A DNA stretch of 64,000 nucleotides from Nephrocerus scutellatus (GCA_947095585.1 OX352763.1:50448329-50512328); one strand, 5' to 3'; shown: positions 1 through 10,968, counted from the first letter of the stretch. The notes: generated by a model from the letters alone, not told the origin. Made by a program: numbers and translations.

Positions 1-489
1 GACGTCAGCATAAGTTGATGTTGATGTTGCAATCCCATGGTCGAAGATCGTTCAACTTTGTTGACTTTGTTCGTGTGAATTGCAGTGTCATCAGTGCAGC
101 GGCAATCGTGTATTTTTGTTAATTTTTTTAGAGTTAACTTATACACAGATCAACTAGACTAAGTATAGAACAAGCATTAGGGAGATTTTGATCTATGTTT
201 CGAATTCTTGAATTCACTGACATCAAAAATTTGGAATATGCTAAATTCATAATTTATGCTTGTGTTGTTCTTCAAAATCTTATTATAGATCATGAAAGGA
301 ATTTGAGCTTTACTCGGCAGCTGAGTCACAAGATTCAGAAAATGAAGATATTAACACTTTGGAATAATATCAATCAGTTCATGTTGCTAATGAAGAATCT
401 AAACACAAGATAAATATAATCGCAATGTTGTTTTCGTCGTAAAAAGTCAGTGCTGTTTTCCATAGGATTGTCCAGCCTAAATTAAAATA
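1..489. other. Unassigned AT-rich sequence
   Basis: No protein domain, tandem array or RNA gene could be recognised. The longest open frame (195-413, 72 codons) has no familiar motif. The part near 400-489 may belong to the Helitron-like repeat that ends at 922. Confidence 0.5.
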
Positions 490-922
490 AAATTAAATTT
501 GGGTTGTTTCGCGATCTGTCCAACAAAAGTCGTTATTTCATTTCTGTTCCAATAGATTCCAATTGTTTAGGTTCCAATGACCTCCAAAAGACTCCTCTAA
601 AGACCTTCAAAAGAACCTCAAAAGCCCCTCTAAAAAACCTCAAAAGAACATTAGAAGACCCTCAAAAGACTCCCAAAAGACCCCCCATAGAACCCTCAAA
701 AGACCATACCGAATTTCATAGAAATCGGTAGAGAAATTACTTAGTTCCCAAAATTTAAAAATATAACACAATAATGTGATCAATACTGTGACTCAAAATC
801 GCAAAACAAAATTATTTTTAATTATTATTATTGTATTTCAAATATCTTTTCACAAGTTCACAAAACGATCACAAACCAATTTATTGAAAGTGGGACAGGA
901 CAACGTCTGTCGGGTCAGCTAG
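490..922 (+). repeat. Helitron-like non-autonomous element, 3' end
   Basis: The last 85 bases (about 838-922) are the reverse complement of a module seen six more times in the window, for example at 41425, 43815 and 62933. Read on the plus strand it ends in CTAG followed by T (919-923), the usual Helitron 3' terminus and insertion context. A short GACAG...CTGTC hairpin lies just upstream. The matching 5' end is not visible. Family assignment is inferred from the ends only, since no coding capacity remains. Confidence 0.5.
575..712 (+). repeat. Degenerate CCTCAAAAGA minisatellite
   Basis: Roughly a dozen imperfect units of about 10-15 bases built on CCTCAAAAGA. The same motif in the opposite orientation (GGTCTTTTGAG) forms the array at 34630-34950. 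It sits inside the Helitron-like repeat, where other copies carry a CCCACTGACCTCCCG minisatellite. Confidence 0.75.
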
Positions 923-1159
923 TATACTGTAAAAAACGAACTAAAGGCAATAAATCAGTGTAACTTGCAAAATTTTATTTTGTTTTATTTCATTTAATAT
1001 ACAGGTATTAGGTACAAGTCAGTTCGTTTTCAATTTTGAAATATGTAATTCAATAATCGACTTAAACTTAATTTCACAATTCCTGACTCATGAAAAAACT
1101 TAATCAGGAATAAAACAATGTAATATATCTCAACCAACATTTTTTCGCGTTCAACAGAT
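923..1159. other. Unassigned AT-rich spacer
   Basis: No coding potential, tandem repeat or recognisable element end was seen between the Helitron-like 3' end and the Myb/SANT-like relic. Confidence 0.4.
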
Positions 1160-1400
1160 AGCATTTATCTGTGACGCCACTCATTTCCTTTAGCTTCATT
1201 TTCCAAAAATTCGATTATTTCGCCACTTGTCATTTTTGAATTTGTTTTTGTCTTCTTTTTAGGAGTCTCTTGCTCCACTGTCATTCTCGTCGCGTCCAAA
1301 CACCTCCGCCACAAGCTCGTTCGGTGGTTCTATATTGTGACGAGATCCATACACTTCGTTAAATTTGTGGAAAAATCCCTTGTTCCTCTTTTGTAACCTT
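1160..1400 (-). pseudogene. Myb/SANT-like (transposon accessory) protein relic
   Basis: On the minus strand a short stretch reads FFHKFNEVYGSRHNIEPP, which resembles the end of the Myb/SANT-like DNA-binding domain common in insect PIF/Harbinger accessory proteins (a W/F-x-F-x-K...G-x-R-x-x-I-x-P-P pattern). A frame change is needed to continue into a charged KKKTKTNS...IIEFLENEAKGNEW tail. There is no intact start, and the fragment is under 90 codons. It is read as a decayed accessory gene of a DNA transposon, but similarity was judged by eye and a chance resemblance is possible. Confidence 0.4.
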
Positions 1401-2127
1401 TGGTAGGATACTTTTAAATTTTGAAATTACCTGAAGATATAATCTCTTTGCTACGAAAATGTGGGGAAAGGAGTCTTTATTTCAGTTCATACTTTTCCCC
1501 ATATCACCGATGTTATCCTACGTCCACCAATAAATTCTGATTCAATTCCCAGTAGAACAGATATCAAGGGTTTGTTGCCAGCATCGTAACAGATTTTTTG
1601 TTTAGGTTCATTCCTATGTAGGAAAAATTATTTATTTCATATTTTAAATGCAAAAAAATATTATTTATTACTTACATTTTCTCTGCTTCTATTTTCCTGC
1701 AAGGCGCGCAAAAGTGAAATACATGCCAATTTGGCAGCGTAACTGACGCTTTCTTTTTCTTTTTCGAACGCAAGTGCTGCCAAACCAATGCAAAGATAAT
1801 GTAGTTTGTTTTACAATAATGATGGTAAGATTTGCAGGACTACAGCTTTCTAACATTTATGAACTCACCCATTGGCTTTACAAATTGCATGACCTTTCAT
1901 AATTGCGGTGAAACAGTAGGTTTATGTAACAAATGACAGTTCACAGTGCAAAGGGTGTTTTACTCCTTTCTTGCATTATGTGTTTTATTCTACACGCATA
2001 AGTACGTTTAATTACAAATCAACCTAATTTTAAACTTGGAACTGCATTTAACTACATTTGAACATGAATTTTGTCAGTTACGTAAGCAATTTGTTGCATA
2101 CCCACATGAAATCGAAAATACTAGTTT
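1401..2127. other. Unassigned sequence left of the mariner element
   Basis: About 730 bases without a recognisable gene. A small lysine-rich reading on the minus strand near 1690-1770 is too short to classify. No terminal repeats were found. Confidence 0.4.
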
Positions 2128-2129
2128 TA

Positions 2130-3432
2130 AAGGGTGTTTTTTTAGGAGGTTTGTTTTTCCGATAGATGTCGTTTTATTTTATGACAGTTGTTTTGACAGC
2201 TCAAAGTGGCATTTCTACTCAGTATTGTTTGGCAAATCATTATGAATAGGTTAACTCCAGAACAACGTTTTCAAATCGTGGAAATTTATTTTCAAAATCA
2301 GTGTTCAATTAAAAATGTTTATAGAGCACTTCGTGAATTTTATGGTGCACATAATCGTCCGTCAGAGACCACCATAAAGAACGTAATTACCAAATTTCGG
2401 TCTACATTCACTCTTTTGGATGCCAAGCCACCGACAAGAATGAGAAGAGTTCGTACAGAAGAAAATATTGCTGTCGTTGAGGCCAGTGTCGAAGAAAACG
2501 ACAATTTATCGATTCGTCGTCGTGCTCAGCAAATTGGACTTTGTCCATCGACTTTATGGAAAATTTTACGTAAAGATTTGGGTTTGGTGCCATACAAAAT
2601 TCAATTGGTGCAAGAATTAAAGCCACACGACCATCGTTTGCGCCGTGAATTCAGTGATTGGTCGTTAAATCAATTGAACGAAGATCCATTTTTTACCGTA
2701 AAATTCTCTTCAGTGATGAGGCGCATTTTTTGTTAAATGGATACGTCAACAAACAAAATTGTCGCATTTGGAGCAAAGATAATCCACACGCCGTTCAAGA
2801 ATTACCAATGCATCCTGATAAATGTACTGTTTGGTGCGGTCTATGGGCTGGTGGGATCATCGGTCCATATTTCTTTAAAAATGAGGAAGGACGACGCGTT
2901 ACCGTGAATGGAAATCGATACAGAACCATGTTAAATGAGTTTTTGTTGTCAAATCTTGAAGATATGGATATGGATGAAATGTGGTTTCAACAAGATGGTG
3001 CCACTTGCCATACAGCACGTGAAACAATCGACTTATTGAAAGAAACTTTCAACGACAACATTATTTCGAGAAATGGTCCGGTGAATTGGCCTCCGCGTTC
3101 GTGCGATTTGACGCCACTCGATTACTTTTTGTGGGGATACGTGAAGTCATTGGTTTATGTGGATAAACCTCAATCGATTGACGCTTTGGAAACCAATATT
3201 CAACGTGTCATTGCTGACATACGCCCTCAAATGCTTGAAAAAGTGCTGGAAAATTGGACCTCCAGAATGACATTTGTGAAAAATAGTCGTGGTAGCCATA
3301 TGCCAGAAATTGTGTTTAAATGTTAAATGCCAAAAAATTATCTACCAAATAAAAAAAAATTTTGGTCATTTCATAATTTTATATGTGTTTTATTCAAAAA
3401 AAAAATCGGCAACCTCTTAAAAAAACACCCGT
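2130..3432 (+). mobile_element. DD41D (rosa-type) mariner element, near complete
   Basis: The element has short terminal inverted repeats: GGGTGTTTTTTTAGGAGGTT at 2132 on the left and the complementary AACCTCTTAAAAAAACACCC ending at 3430 on the right. It is flanked by TA on both sides (2128-2129 and 3433-3434), the target site of Tc1/mariner elements. It is about 1.3 kb, the normal size for an autonomous mariner, and holds one transposase gene. Its two ends recur, with the middle removed, as the MITEs at 44438, 46586, 48718 and 48897. Confidence 0.9.
2242..3326 (+). pseudogene. Mariner DD41D transposase, one frameshift
   Basis: The gene would cut and paste the element. It starts at ATG 2242, 110 bases inside the left end. 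The N-terminal half is a paired helix-turn-helix region (about residues 1-120) for binding the inverted repeats. The catalytic triad is visible: first Asp in LFSDEAHF (about residue 160), second in WFQQDGATCH, third in LTPLDYFLW. The last two are separated by 41 residues, which defines the DD41D group known from rosa of Ceratitis rosa. The frame breaks near 2690-2700 in a run of six T; one more T would continue the downstream frame, which starts before the first Asp and runs to the stop at 3326. It could be a single mutation or a base-calling error. All catalytic residues are present. Confidence 0.9.
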
Positions 3433-3434
3433 TA

Positions 3435-3754
3435 TTTGCTTTAAATTTTTTTTACTTAGATCTAGTACGAGTAAATTTATGTCATCTAATTTTCGAATAT
3501 TTTATTGAGTTAACCTTTTGTTAATTAATTTGAAATAAACCAAGTTTTCTCTTTAATATCATATTATTTTGTGTATTCATTTATAATCAATTTAATAATC
3601 CATTTAAGGTTCCTTTGCTGTATGTCAGGGATAGTATTGTTACGAAATTTAGGCTTTCTAGAATTCGTAATGGATTTTGCAATTAAAAACACAACACAAG
3701 TTTATAATTTCACAAATTACAAATTTGATTGACCAACAATTCAGAAATTTTCGA
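3435..3754. other. Unassigned sequence right of the mariner
   Basis: AT-rich, no recognisable domain or repeat. It separates the mariner right end from the next repeat. Confidence 0.4.
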
Positions 3755-4097
3755 TGGTGATTACTTATTTACTGTTACTGTTTCCTACGCTAAAACCTAC
3801 CATCGAAAGTAGGCATTATTCACTCTAGTGTGTTAACATAGAAAATACTATTTTTACTTACTGCATTCTCATGGAACCCACGGTAGTTTTGCATTGCGCA
3901 TTAGCAGTTTAGCAGAAAAACTGCTTTGGTCGTGTGAAAAATAGCGTACATTACTCGCTGAAAAATGCTTATTGTGCTCGTTAGATTGCCGCACTCGGCT
4001 ACCGTCTCATGGTTCAAGCTTATAACTAGCAAGATACAAGATAGCAACGTCCACTTTCCTCGCTCGTTATGTAATGTACTATATAACATTTGTATTT
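3755..4097 (-). repeat. Short interspersed repeat, copy 1 (unclassified)
   Basis: The reverse complement of this stretch matches 20887-21205. Shared blocks include CATTACATAACGAGC, GCGGCAATCTAACGAGCAC and GAGTAATGTACGCTATTTTT. The copies differ by small indels and end at similar places on the ACATAACGAGC side. There is no coding capacity. The length and dispersed inverted copies suggest a MITE or SINE-like unit. No terminal inverted repeat could be fixed. Confidence 0.6.
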
Positions 4098-4489
4098 CAC
4101 TACTATTCGCTTAGTTGCTCTTACTACTCGCAAGATTTTTTCAACTAGTCTGGTGGAATTCAAAATAATAACTAATTGTTAGCGTCAGAGTTGCGGTATT
4201 TATACATAATCCACAGTTTCGAGAGGCTTTTAATCTCTTATTTTCTGTTCTAATTGGACCATCCAGCCATACTGGTGAATATATAAAACTCACCATAAAG
4301 CAAGTACATACGAGCCCAACTACATAAATGGTACAAGTACCAAATATAAACTTACACAAGTACACACAAGCTTAACAACAAGTTCAAGTTCTAGTACATA
4401 ATGCTATAATCTTATATAAAGCTCTGCTCATGCACATTCTCTATACATGCTCCCTACAATAGACCAAAAATAATATTAGAGTACGTTAA
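4098..4489. other. Unassigned AT-rich sequence
   Basis: About 390 bases without a recognisable gene or element end, between a short interspersed repeat and a CGATA-rich palindrome. Confidence 0.4.
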
Positions 4490-4490
4490 G

Positions 4491-4566
4491 CATCGATAGT
4501 TGCATATTTCGATAGTATCGATGTTTTTTTTAAAAACAATCGATAAACTATCGAAACTATCGATGG
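4491..4566. promoter_or_regulatory. CGATA-rich palindromic cluster (DRE-like)
   Basis: Six ATCGATA/TATCGAT-type half-motifs occur within about 75 bases, arranged as two imperfect palindromes around a T8A5 spacer. Two copies read TATCGATG, one base off the fly DRE consensus TATCGATA bound by DREF. No promoter or gene start is visible beside it, so it may be the terminal region of a small transposon instead. Confidence 0.35.
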
Positions 4567-4654
4567 TTTTCAAATCTAAATAAAAAGTCTACAAACTCGT
4601 TTTAAAAACTTTTTATAACTTTACTTTGTCTGCCTGTCGGTTTTCCCGAATTTT

Positions 4655-5978
4655 TTATCTTCTTTTTAACCACCTTTCACGCGACCTAGAGAGTTGAAAT
4701 TTTGTGAGCAGCTCAGTATTATGTGCTATTTGTAATGCTCGACCCAAGTGCTCGACACTTGGGTTTCGTTCGTGTATGGTAAAACTAAGAATACGCCAGA
4801 CAACGTCGCTTCTGCTGATGTATCTGCCCAATTGGTATCGTGATATTTCGTCATTTTCATTTATATTTTGTAGGTCAAATACTGGAAAAATCACTGCCTT
4901 TACTAACGTCTTTGCAAATGTACTTGGTGGACTGTACAGAACTTCAAAATACAGTAATATGTACTTGTACGTTTTTAAAAGCAGTAGTGAGTATGATACC
5001 ACCCACTAATTATCAATTTCAATTTGATTTTTAGTGTTCGACATTGTGAATGTCCGGCCATCATTCTCAACGTTTCTGCGTCGATACAATGAATAACCGT
5101 CGATATCCGTAATGATTAATGTATTGCTTTGGGAAACGCTTTCCATTCCATTGTCCATTCATGGTGATGTCATGTTAAAAGCACCGCACGGGCCATGGAT
5201 TATGTTTGTGGTAACAATATCAAACAATTCTTGGTCAATTGATTGATCTGGAATTTTTGCCGAAATTATTTAATCAACTACTTCTGGGCGGATCAAGCCA
5301 ATTCAAAATATGAGCATGAGGCAAACCTCGCTTTTGTCACTCAACCGAGTGCATCCAACACCGTGTGTTACCGAAAATCGAATATTTTACGATATCAATA
5401 ATTCTAATTTTTGCAGTGATATAATGACTACGCATAGGTTGTTGTCCTGGCAATAGCACAGTTCGTATTTCCTCCCATTTTGGATCACGTGTAAATGTAA
5501 TGAACATATCTGGACGACCGTAATCAAAACCTTCTCTATAGAAATCCCAACTGTTCCGATCGTACACAGATACATGCTTAGATTGAGACCAAACGTATTT
5601 GTATTTAGTAATCAACTAAAGAGCAAAATCCATATAAAATATTTCTGTTTCCCACTACCACATCTTACGTTTCTCGCTCTTTGCGACTTCTTATTTTTTG
5701 TACACTGTATTCACATCCCACAAACACACATGCGTTTGGTCTTGGTTTACAGCATTAGTATGAGTAGAGTTGGGCTTTCTATAGAGAAGGTTTTGACCGT
5801 AATGGCGTATATAACTCACCGCATCTTGTATGTATTGCTGCATGTGTCGTGAACTGCCGATGTAGCTTGATGGTAGAATAAATGCATAACCGGTTGTTCA
5901 TATCTAAATTTCCATCGAAGTTTCCGATAATAGCATTTCGACGTTTAAATTTGGTTTTTTCTCTAGAAGAGTAACATA
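4655..5978 (-). pseudogene. Helitron Rep-helicase relic
   Basis: Minus-strand fragments in several frames line up in the order expected of a Helitron protein. They run from an N-terminal region (5988-5779), through GRPDMFITFTRDPKWEEIR and LLPGQQP (the Helitron_like_N domain, 5615-5337), to a WxKRGLPHAHIL-type block with the HAH residues of the Rep nuclease (5337-5290). A linker follows, then YQLGRYISRSDVVWRILSF (about 4860-4740) near the start of the helicase region. Many frameshifts and stops are present and the rest of the helicase is missing. The segment 5521-5800 contains an internal inverted duplication. The enzyme family would carry out rolling-circle transposition in the nucleus; this copy is dead. 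Confidence 0.85.
5521..5800. repeat. Inverted duplication inside the Helitron relic
   Basis: The block TCAAAACCTTCTCTATAGAA at about 5523 recurs as its reverse complement near 5775-5797. A second pair (AGACCAAACG near 5588, and its complement near 5734) lies inside the first, spaced about equally. The right arm is therefore an inverted copy of roughly 80 bases of the left arm, separated by about 130 bases. Confidence 0.75.
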
Positions 5979-6234
5979 GAGTCTCCACCTACGATTACCA
6001 TTGAGTTGTACCATTAATTTTCAAACAGTTTGTTAGTGGAGACACGCAATAACATCAAACTGTTATAATTACTAACATCACGGTATACAATCTCGGCGAA
6101 ACTTGATGGTATACAATATGTTGACTTTTCCTCGAAATAAAAAAGGCCTCATTTTCGTTTTAATGTGATTCGTGCAACAGTTGTCGATTGTTTGATAAAT
6201 ATTTAATTTTGTTAATTTTAATTTTTTAACCAAA

Positions 6235-7163
6235 AATGAATGATAAACAGGTCATTGAATTAATAAACCAATACAAGGAGCATGAATGTTTATGGAATAT
6301 CAATTCCAAACTATTCAGGCGCACTGATCTTAAAAATAATGCGTATCGCAAAATAGCGGCTGATATGAAAATGGACGAGGAGATTATTAAAAAAAAATAA
6401 AAAATCTTCGTATCGTAAAAATTAAAAAATCTTCGCCGAAAAAAAAAATTAAACTCAAAAAAATCTGGAGCCGGTTTGGAAGGATTATAGAAAGTAACCT
6501 GTTCTATTTTACAGCTATGAGTTTTCTTGATCTTTGTATAGTTTATAGGAAAAGCCAAAGCAATTTAAATGTAAGTTTTTTCATTATTTTATATTTTACA
6601 TAATAATAATTATAGTACATAATATATTGATGTTTTATTTTTGTTTATTGAATTTAGATGCAAACACAAGTTATTCGCCAATGTCTGAAGAATCTACCCA
6701 ATCACTATAATATTCCGAAGAAAGTAACATTGAAGATCCCGATCGGTTCGAAAGAAATACACCATCAAGAAAAAAGGAAAAACCTCCAATCAAAATGAAA
6801 ACATCAATTTTGATGAGGCATTAAATAAATTTATTTCATCCGTTAATCCCGAACCGGCTAGAGATCAGCTCAGCACATTTGTGGAATCCGTAGCTGATCA
6901 GTTAGGGAAAGTAGCGGAAATTCATACAATCCAATGTATGGGGGAAATTCACCAGCTGTTAACTAATATGAGAATCCGCGTACATAATTCCACAATTACC
7001 ACGGGAATAGCTTGCGCTTTACCCTCATTTTCACCTTGTTCGACATCATCGTCATCATCAGGAATTTATGTTCAACCAAATAGATTTATTCAACAAACAC
7101 CGTTTAAAAAAAAAAAACAATTCAAGCCAGTACACCAACTAAATCACCTGCTCCTTTGCATTT
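6235..7163 (+). pseudogene. MADF-domain accessory protein of Harbinger
   Basis: The accessory protein of Harbinger binds the element ends and helps the nuclease enter the nucleus. From ATG 6235 the product opens with a MADF domain: IELINQYKEHECLWN, then a YRKIAADM-type helix (residues 1-50). A stop near 6398 and an A-rich stretch break the frame. A plausible intron with GTAAGT at 6571 and AG at 6656-6657 separates exon 1 from an acidic Ser-rich exon 2 (6658 on). The C-terminal part (about 6820-7000) has a helical DEALNKFISSV...DQLSTFVESVADQL block, typical of the tail of these proteins. Frameshifts near 6715 and 6790 make it a pseudogene in this copy. Confidence 0.65.
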
Positions 7164-7390
7164 AAAAGATATATTGCAAGATGCTATGCAAACATTGAAG
7201 AAAACAAAATTCTTTAAATTTAAATTTTTTCTTATTTTTTTTATTTGATGACTGAATTATTATGACTGAATCAACTAATTTTTTTTATTATATTACTTGT
7301 TCTGAAATGAAAATAAGTGAATTAAAATAAATGAATTCTGTGTATTTTTTTATAAAATTTGTATTTTATTAAAAAAAATTATGTATAAAA

Positions 7391-8265
7391 TTAATCAATG
7401 TGTTTCCATTGACTTTCAATAACTCCATCTGAAATCACGTATTTCACAATATTTTGTCTTGTAGATGCGACCAATTTATTAGTTTCAACGTATTGCATGT
7501 CGATGGGTCCAAAATAATCATTTTTATTGTCATAAATCTCATTTTCTTGCATTACATTAAAACTTTCACGGGTTAAAAAGTTGTGTATCGCACAGGAAGC
7601 CTTCACTATTAAATCTGTGGTATCTAGTGAAGTATCTATAGGCCTGTGAAATATCCGGAATCGAGCAACTAATCTGCCAAAAGCACATCAACAATCATTC
7701 TTACTCGGCATAGCCGATAATTAAAAACTTTTTTAGAAACAGATAAGGCTTTGTTTCTATTTAACGGCTTCAGCACATTTCGTGATAATGGGAATGCATC
7801 ATCACCGATGAAGAAAAACGATGTTTCCGAATCTTGTCCAGGTAAGTTTGCTGGCGAAGGTATATTCATAACAGCTGTCTTTATATATAGTGCTATCATT
7901 AATGCGGGCATTTGATCCCACATCAATGAAGAAAAATTTTCCGTGGGCATCAACAATCGCAAACAAAATTTTACTGAAGTGTCCCTTGTAGCAGTAAAAA
8001 TTTGATCCAGAATTTGGTGGGGCTTTGATACGTATATGCTTACCATCAATAGCACCCAACGTATGTGGAAATTGCCACATTTTATTAAAGCCTTCAGCTT
8101 CTCTACCCCAAACTTCTTGTGTCTGTGGAACCTATAAATAAATAAGAATTAAAAAATATTGTCCGCAAATATAATTTAGTTATTTCCTTTTAGTTTACCT
8201 TGGGTTGGAGTGCATTCCATATAGCTTGAAGAGCTTCTGGCACAAATTTCGATATTGTCTTATAT
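7391..8265 (-). pseudogene. Harbinger (HARBI1-type) DDE nuclease
   Basis: This is the transposase nuclease (DDE_Tnp_4 family). Reading right to left: KTISKFVPEALQAIW (8262-8199), a 67-base intron with GT at 8198 and AG at 8132, then WGREAEGFNKMWQFPHTLGA with the catalytic Asp in AIDGKHIRI. The second Asp block follows (AIVDAHGKF...DVGSNARINDS), then a short frame break near 7850 and GDDAFPLSRNVLKP. A one-base loss near 7690 falls at the position of the third catalytic acid (normally Glu in the VE-CAFG motif). The frame then resumes in RLVARFRIFHRPID and the C-terminus SQWKHID. The N-terminal region before 8265 is missing. At least two frameshifts make it inactive. Confidence 0.88.
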
Positions 8266-8325
8266 GACACTTATATGACCATATATTTTAATGGTAATGG
8301 TATAAATTATGTCAGGTGGAGATGC

Positions 8326-8639
8326 AAGGTAAGACACATGTCAATAAATTTGTTTACACCTTCATCTATTGAAAGCATAAACCACTTAATAAATAATAAA
8401 TAAACAACGATTATTTTTTCCTATTTTTTTAAATCTCGTTGAAAATTATTTATGGTGGGGGGGGGGGGGGAGAGGGTTAAAGAAGTTAAAATTTGGATGT
8501 ATTTTTAAATGAGAAATCTCAAAAAAATAAAATATTACTTTTAGTTTATAAACAAAACTTGATAATACTTGATTGTACAACAAGCACTTCAACTTGTTGT
8601 ACTCGGAGTGAATAATAAAGAAAATTAAATGCTGCGTCG
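8326..8639. other. Unassigned AT-rich sequence with a G15-16 run
   Basis: A homopolymeric G tract lies at about 8456-8470. No gene or element end was recognised. Confidence 0.4.
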
Positions 8640-8824
8640 TCAATGCAGTTCGTTACCCCAAATAGAATTGAAAATGTGCACATATGCTGCATCATCAATA
8701 CAGTTCGTTACCCCAAACCAACGAGCTGAATCTAGGTCAACTGCTAGATCAGTAACAAAGTTCGTTGGCTTGAGTAGCCCAACTGCAGTATGTCAGCATA
8801 CCTGCATATCTATTGACGTCACTA
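8640..8824 (-). repeat. Probable 3' LTR start of the errantivirus-type element
   Basis: The minus strand at 8824 reads AGTGACGTCAATAGATATGC just beyond the env stop codon. Errantivirus LTRs of the 17.6/297 group begin with AGTGACAT-like bases, so this is the likely U3 start. Two direct repeats of CAGTTCGTTACCCCAAA lie at about 8644 and 8698. The far end is not defined and no matching 5' LTR was found. Confidence 0.45.
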
Positions 8825-8838
8825 AACATAATAATAAT

Positions 8839-10286
8839 TTAACTATTAAACGTAACTGTGAATGCTGACTCTTCCACCTGATGTCGGGGCTTCGGCTGAG
8901 GTTTCGGTGTAAGTTTGCGTGTTATGTTTTTCCAAGTGACGTAAATGATTAGCGAGATCGAAAATGTTAGTGCCAGGTATCTAATGGACAGATGGTGATA
9001 ACTGTGTGCTTGAAGCTTATTAGGCAACTCAAACACCTTCTGCTGTTCAATCATGTTATGAAGGTCCGTTAGATTTTTAAGTTGACTTTCGTAATTACTG
9101 ACGTTGACGTTGCGTTATTACTGCGACTTCTGAAACCGTTGCAAAACTTGTGTATGATGTTCTTATGGTGCTGGAGAACGTTTGATGCCCATGGTTGGTG
9201 ATGAAATTGTGTTTTAGAATACATTCGGGTTTAAGTGTTAACATTCCCGAACCCTCTAAGACGAACTGTGAGGATTCTATATCACATACTGCTGAAAGCC
9301 AGGTTGGAGCTATTGTGGCGTACATCCATTGGTTCTTGTGATCCATTTGAATCCATGTCGAGTTACTCTCAGTTCTTTCGAAATTACAGGTTGATTGAGT
9401 TTCGATGTTTAAAATGTGAAGTTCACATGAGCAAGCTTCTGCGCCCTTTCTGAATATTGAATGTTTAAATACAGATATTGCTCCTCCTTCAGGTTAATGC
9501 AGGATCTTAGGGTTGCTGAATCTATTGGAAAGTATTCGTCGCGATGGGAACTTATGTCCAATACTGGTGCGTAGGTTTGAATAGCAATCATGGTGTTGTT
9601 AATGGGACTTGGACTGGCTATCACCCTGAATAGATCGTGCTGCTCCTAATCTGCCAATGCGAGTGTAATCCTAAAAACGACATGATTTGTAGCGATTCAT
9701 CCCTTAACCGTCATTAGTTTGTATAACTGCAACAGGTTATCTTCATCAGTAGGGATTTCTTAGTAAGCTGGTAAGTGTGCCTTGATAGCTTGTATTTCTT
9801 CCTTTAGCTGTGTTGTTGGCAGTAAAAGAGAGTTATTCTACTTTGATGAGTTTCAGAAAGTACGTCTAATGGCGCTGTCTGCATCCTTTTTAAGTTCACT
9901 GTCATGAGGATTTGTTGAGATGCAACTGATAGGCACACCTGGAATATCTTCAACTGGAACTAATCACCGCAATTTTCCTGAATCCTTGATGTGATTTCAT
10001 TCAAGTGCTAATCGAGTGCCTCGAATGTTTTACTTGCTGCTGGCTTGCCTTTCCTTATTAAATTTATGGTTGAGTCAATTATGGATGTTTGGCTGCGCAG
10101 TAGGATCAGCAAATCATTTTCGTTATCCTTTACTTTATCTATCTTATCTTTATCTTCAAAAAAAGAATTGGCAATGTTTCCTATCAGATTCACCGCTCCA
10201 TCTTGGTTTGTCTGACTGACAGCAAAATGTCTTCGTATTGTAGCTCGTCTATGATGTGGAGAAACTGGTTGAGTGTATCGTGGCAT
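8839..10286 (-). pseudogene. Errantivirus-type envelope (env) relic
   Basis: Minus-strand fragments 10286-10008, 9624-9409, 9346-9095 and 9054-8839 follow one another in the order of an insect gypsy env (baculovirus F-like) protein. The first has an IGNIANS-type motif after a basic region, followed by a charged helical segment. The last contains a membrane-anchor segment (about LALTFSISLIIYVTW) and a Lys/Pro-rich tail ending at 8839. Env is the third ORF of infectious-type gypsy elements. Frameshifts and stops separate the pieces, so no intact protein can be made. It lies downstream of the minus-strand gag and protease relics. Confidence 0.65.
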
Positions 10287-10307
10287 ATTTCTTGTTCCCG
10301 CATTTTT

Positions 10308-10745
10308 TTACATAACTGTTCCAATCGGTTTGTTCCATTTGAGAGGGCACCAACCGAGCGCTGTGGTTGCTATATTTTCACCACCAAATGGGGATTTCAC
10401 CACCGGTGGAACGTTTTCCTGCTCCAGACCTTCATCTATAAAATCGGCCTCTGTAAAAATATTCGTGTTAAGAGGATAGATTCCAGTAGCTTTGAAACCA
10501 TTTACAGCTAGTGAAGCGGATTGAATTTCGTAACTAGGCTTTCCCAAAATAGCTCCATTATACGACTATGATAGTTGCTCACAGGTCTTCCTTGTATGTA
10601 AGAGCCACTGCCGGATTTCTTCACTATATTAAGTTCTTAATGCTTCCATAACCGTTTTATCCAATGGCTTCATTTTATGCGTAGAATGGGGTGGTAAACA
10701 CAAAATTGTTACATTGTTTACACGAGCAGAATCTTTAATAATTTA
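10308..10745 (-). pseudogene. Pogo-type DDE transposase C-terminal fragment
   Basis: The minus strand has a LPPHSTHKMKPLDKTVMEAL block followed, after a frame break, by AVNGFKATGIYPLNTNIF. Both are conserved near the C-terminal side of pogo/Tigger DDE_1 transposases (the P-P-H-x-S/T-H-x-x-Q/K-P-L-D motif and the F-x-x-x-G-I-x-P-x-N motif). The catalytic core upstream is absent. It occupies the place where pol of the surrounding gypsy element should be. Confidence 0.75.
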
Positions 10746-10909
10746 TACATTACTAATTGATTTGAATTAAAAGGTTTAAACTCGGAATTATTTTATAACA
10801 ACAAATATGCTTTCAAAACTAGATATACACTTTAATTTAAGTTAAATGAACATACATAGAAATTAAATATAATTAAATGAAAAATAAATTGTCAGTAGAT
10901 GTTTGTAAA

Positions 10910-10968
10910 CGTTGTCACGCTCAAACTCTCACGGCCGTGTAGACGACACAGCCTACAATTTTTTTTAT
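10910..10968 (-). repeat. Shared element terminus, copy 1
   Basis: The reverse complement matches 27426-27478 with blocks GTAGGCTGTGTCG, ACACGGCCGTG and TTGAGCGTGACAACGT. It lies upstream of the minus-strand pogo fragment. It may be a terminal region of that DNA transposon family, but a second terminus was not found. Confidence 0.5.

Larger units (their letters stand above)
5979..8325. mobile_element. PIF/Harbinger element with two convergent genes
   Basis: A MADF-type accessory gene (plus strand) and a Harbinger nuclease gene (minus strand) lie tail to tail, the usual two-gene layout of PIF/Harbinger transposons. Possible inverted ends are GAGTCTCCACCT at 5979 and AGGTGGAGATGC at 8314-8325, each followed inward by ACCATTA/TAATGGT repeats. 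A 3-bp target duplication could not be fixed. The left end abuts the Helitron relic, so the element probably inserted into it. The bounds are tentative; the gene content is firm. Confidence 0.7.

Noticed and set aside
8456..8471. G-rich run as a G-quadruplex or polypurine tract
   Set aside because: A single homopolymer run without other G tracts or an adjacent LTR start.
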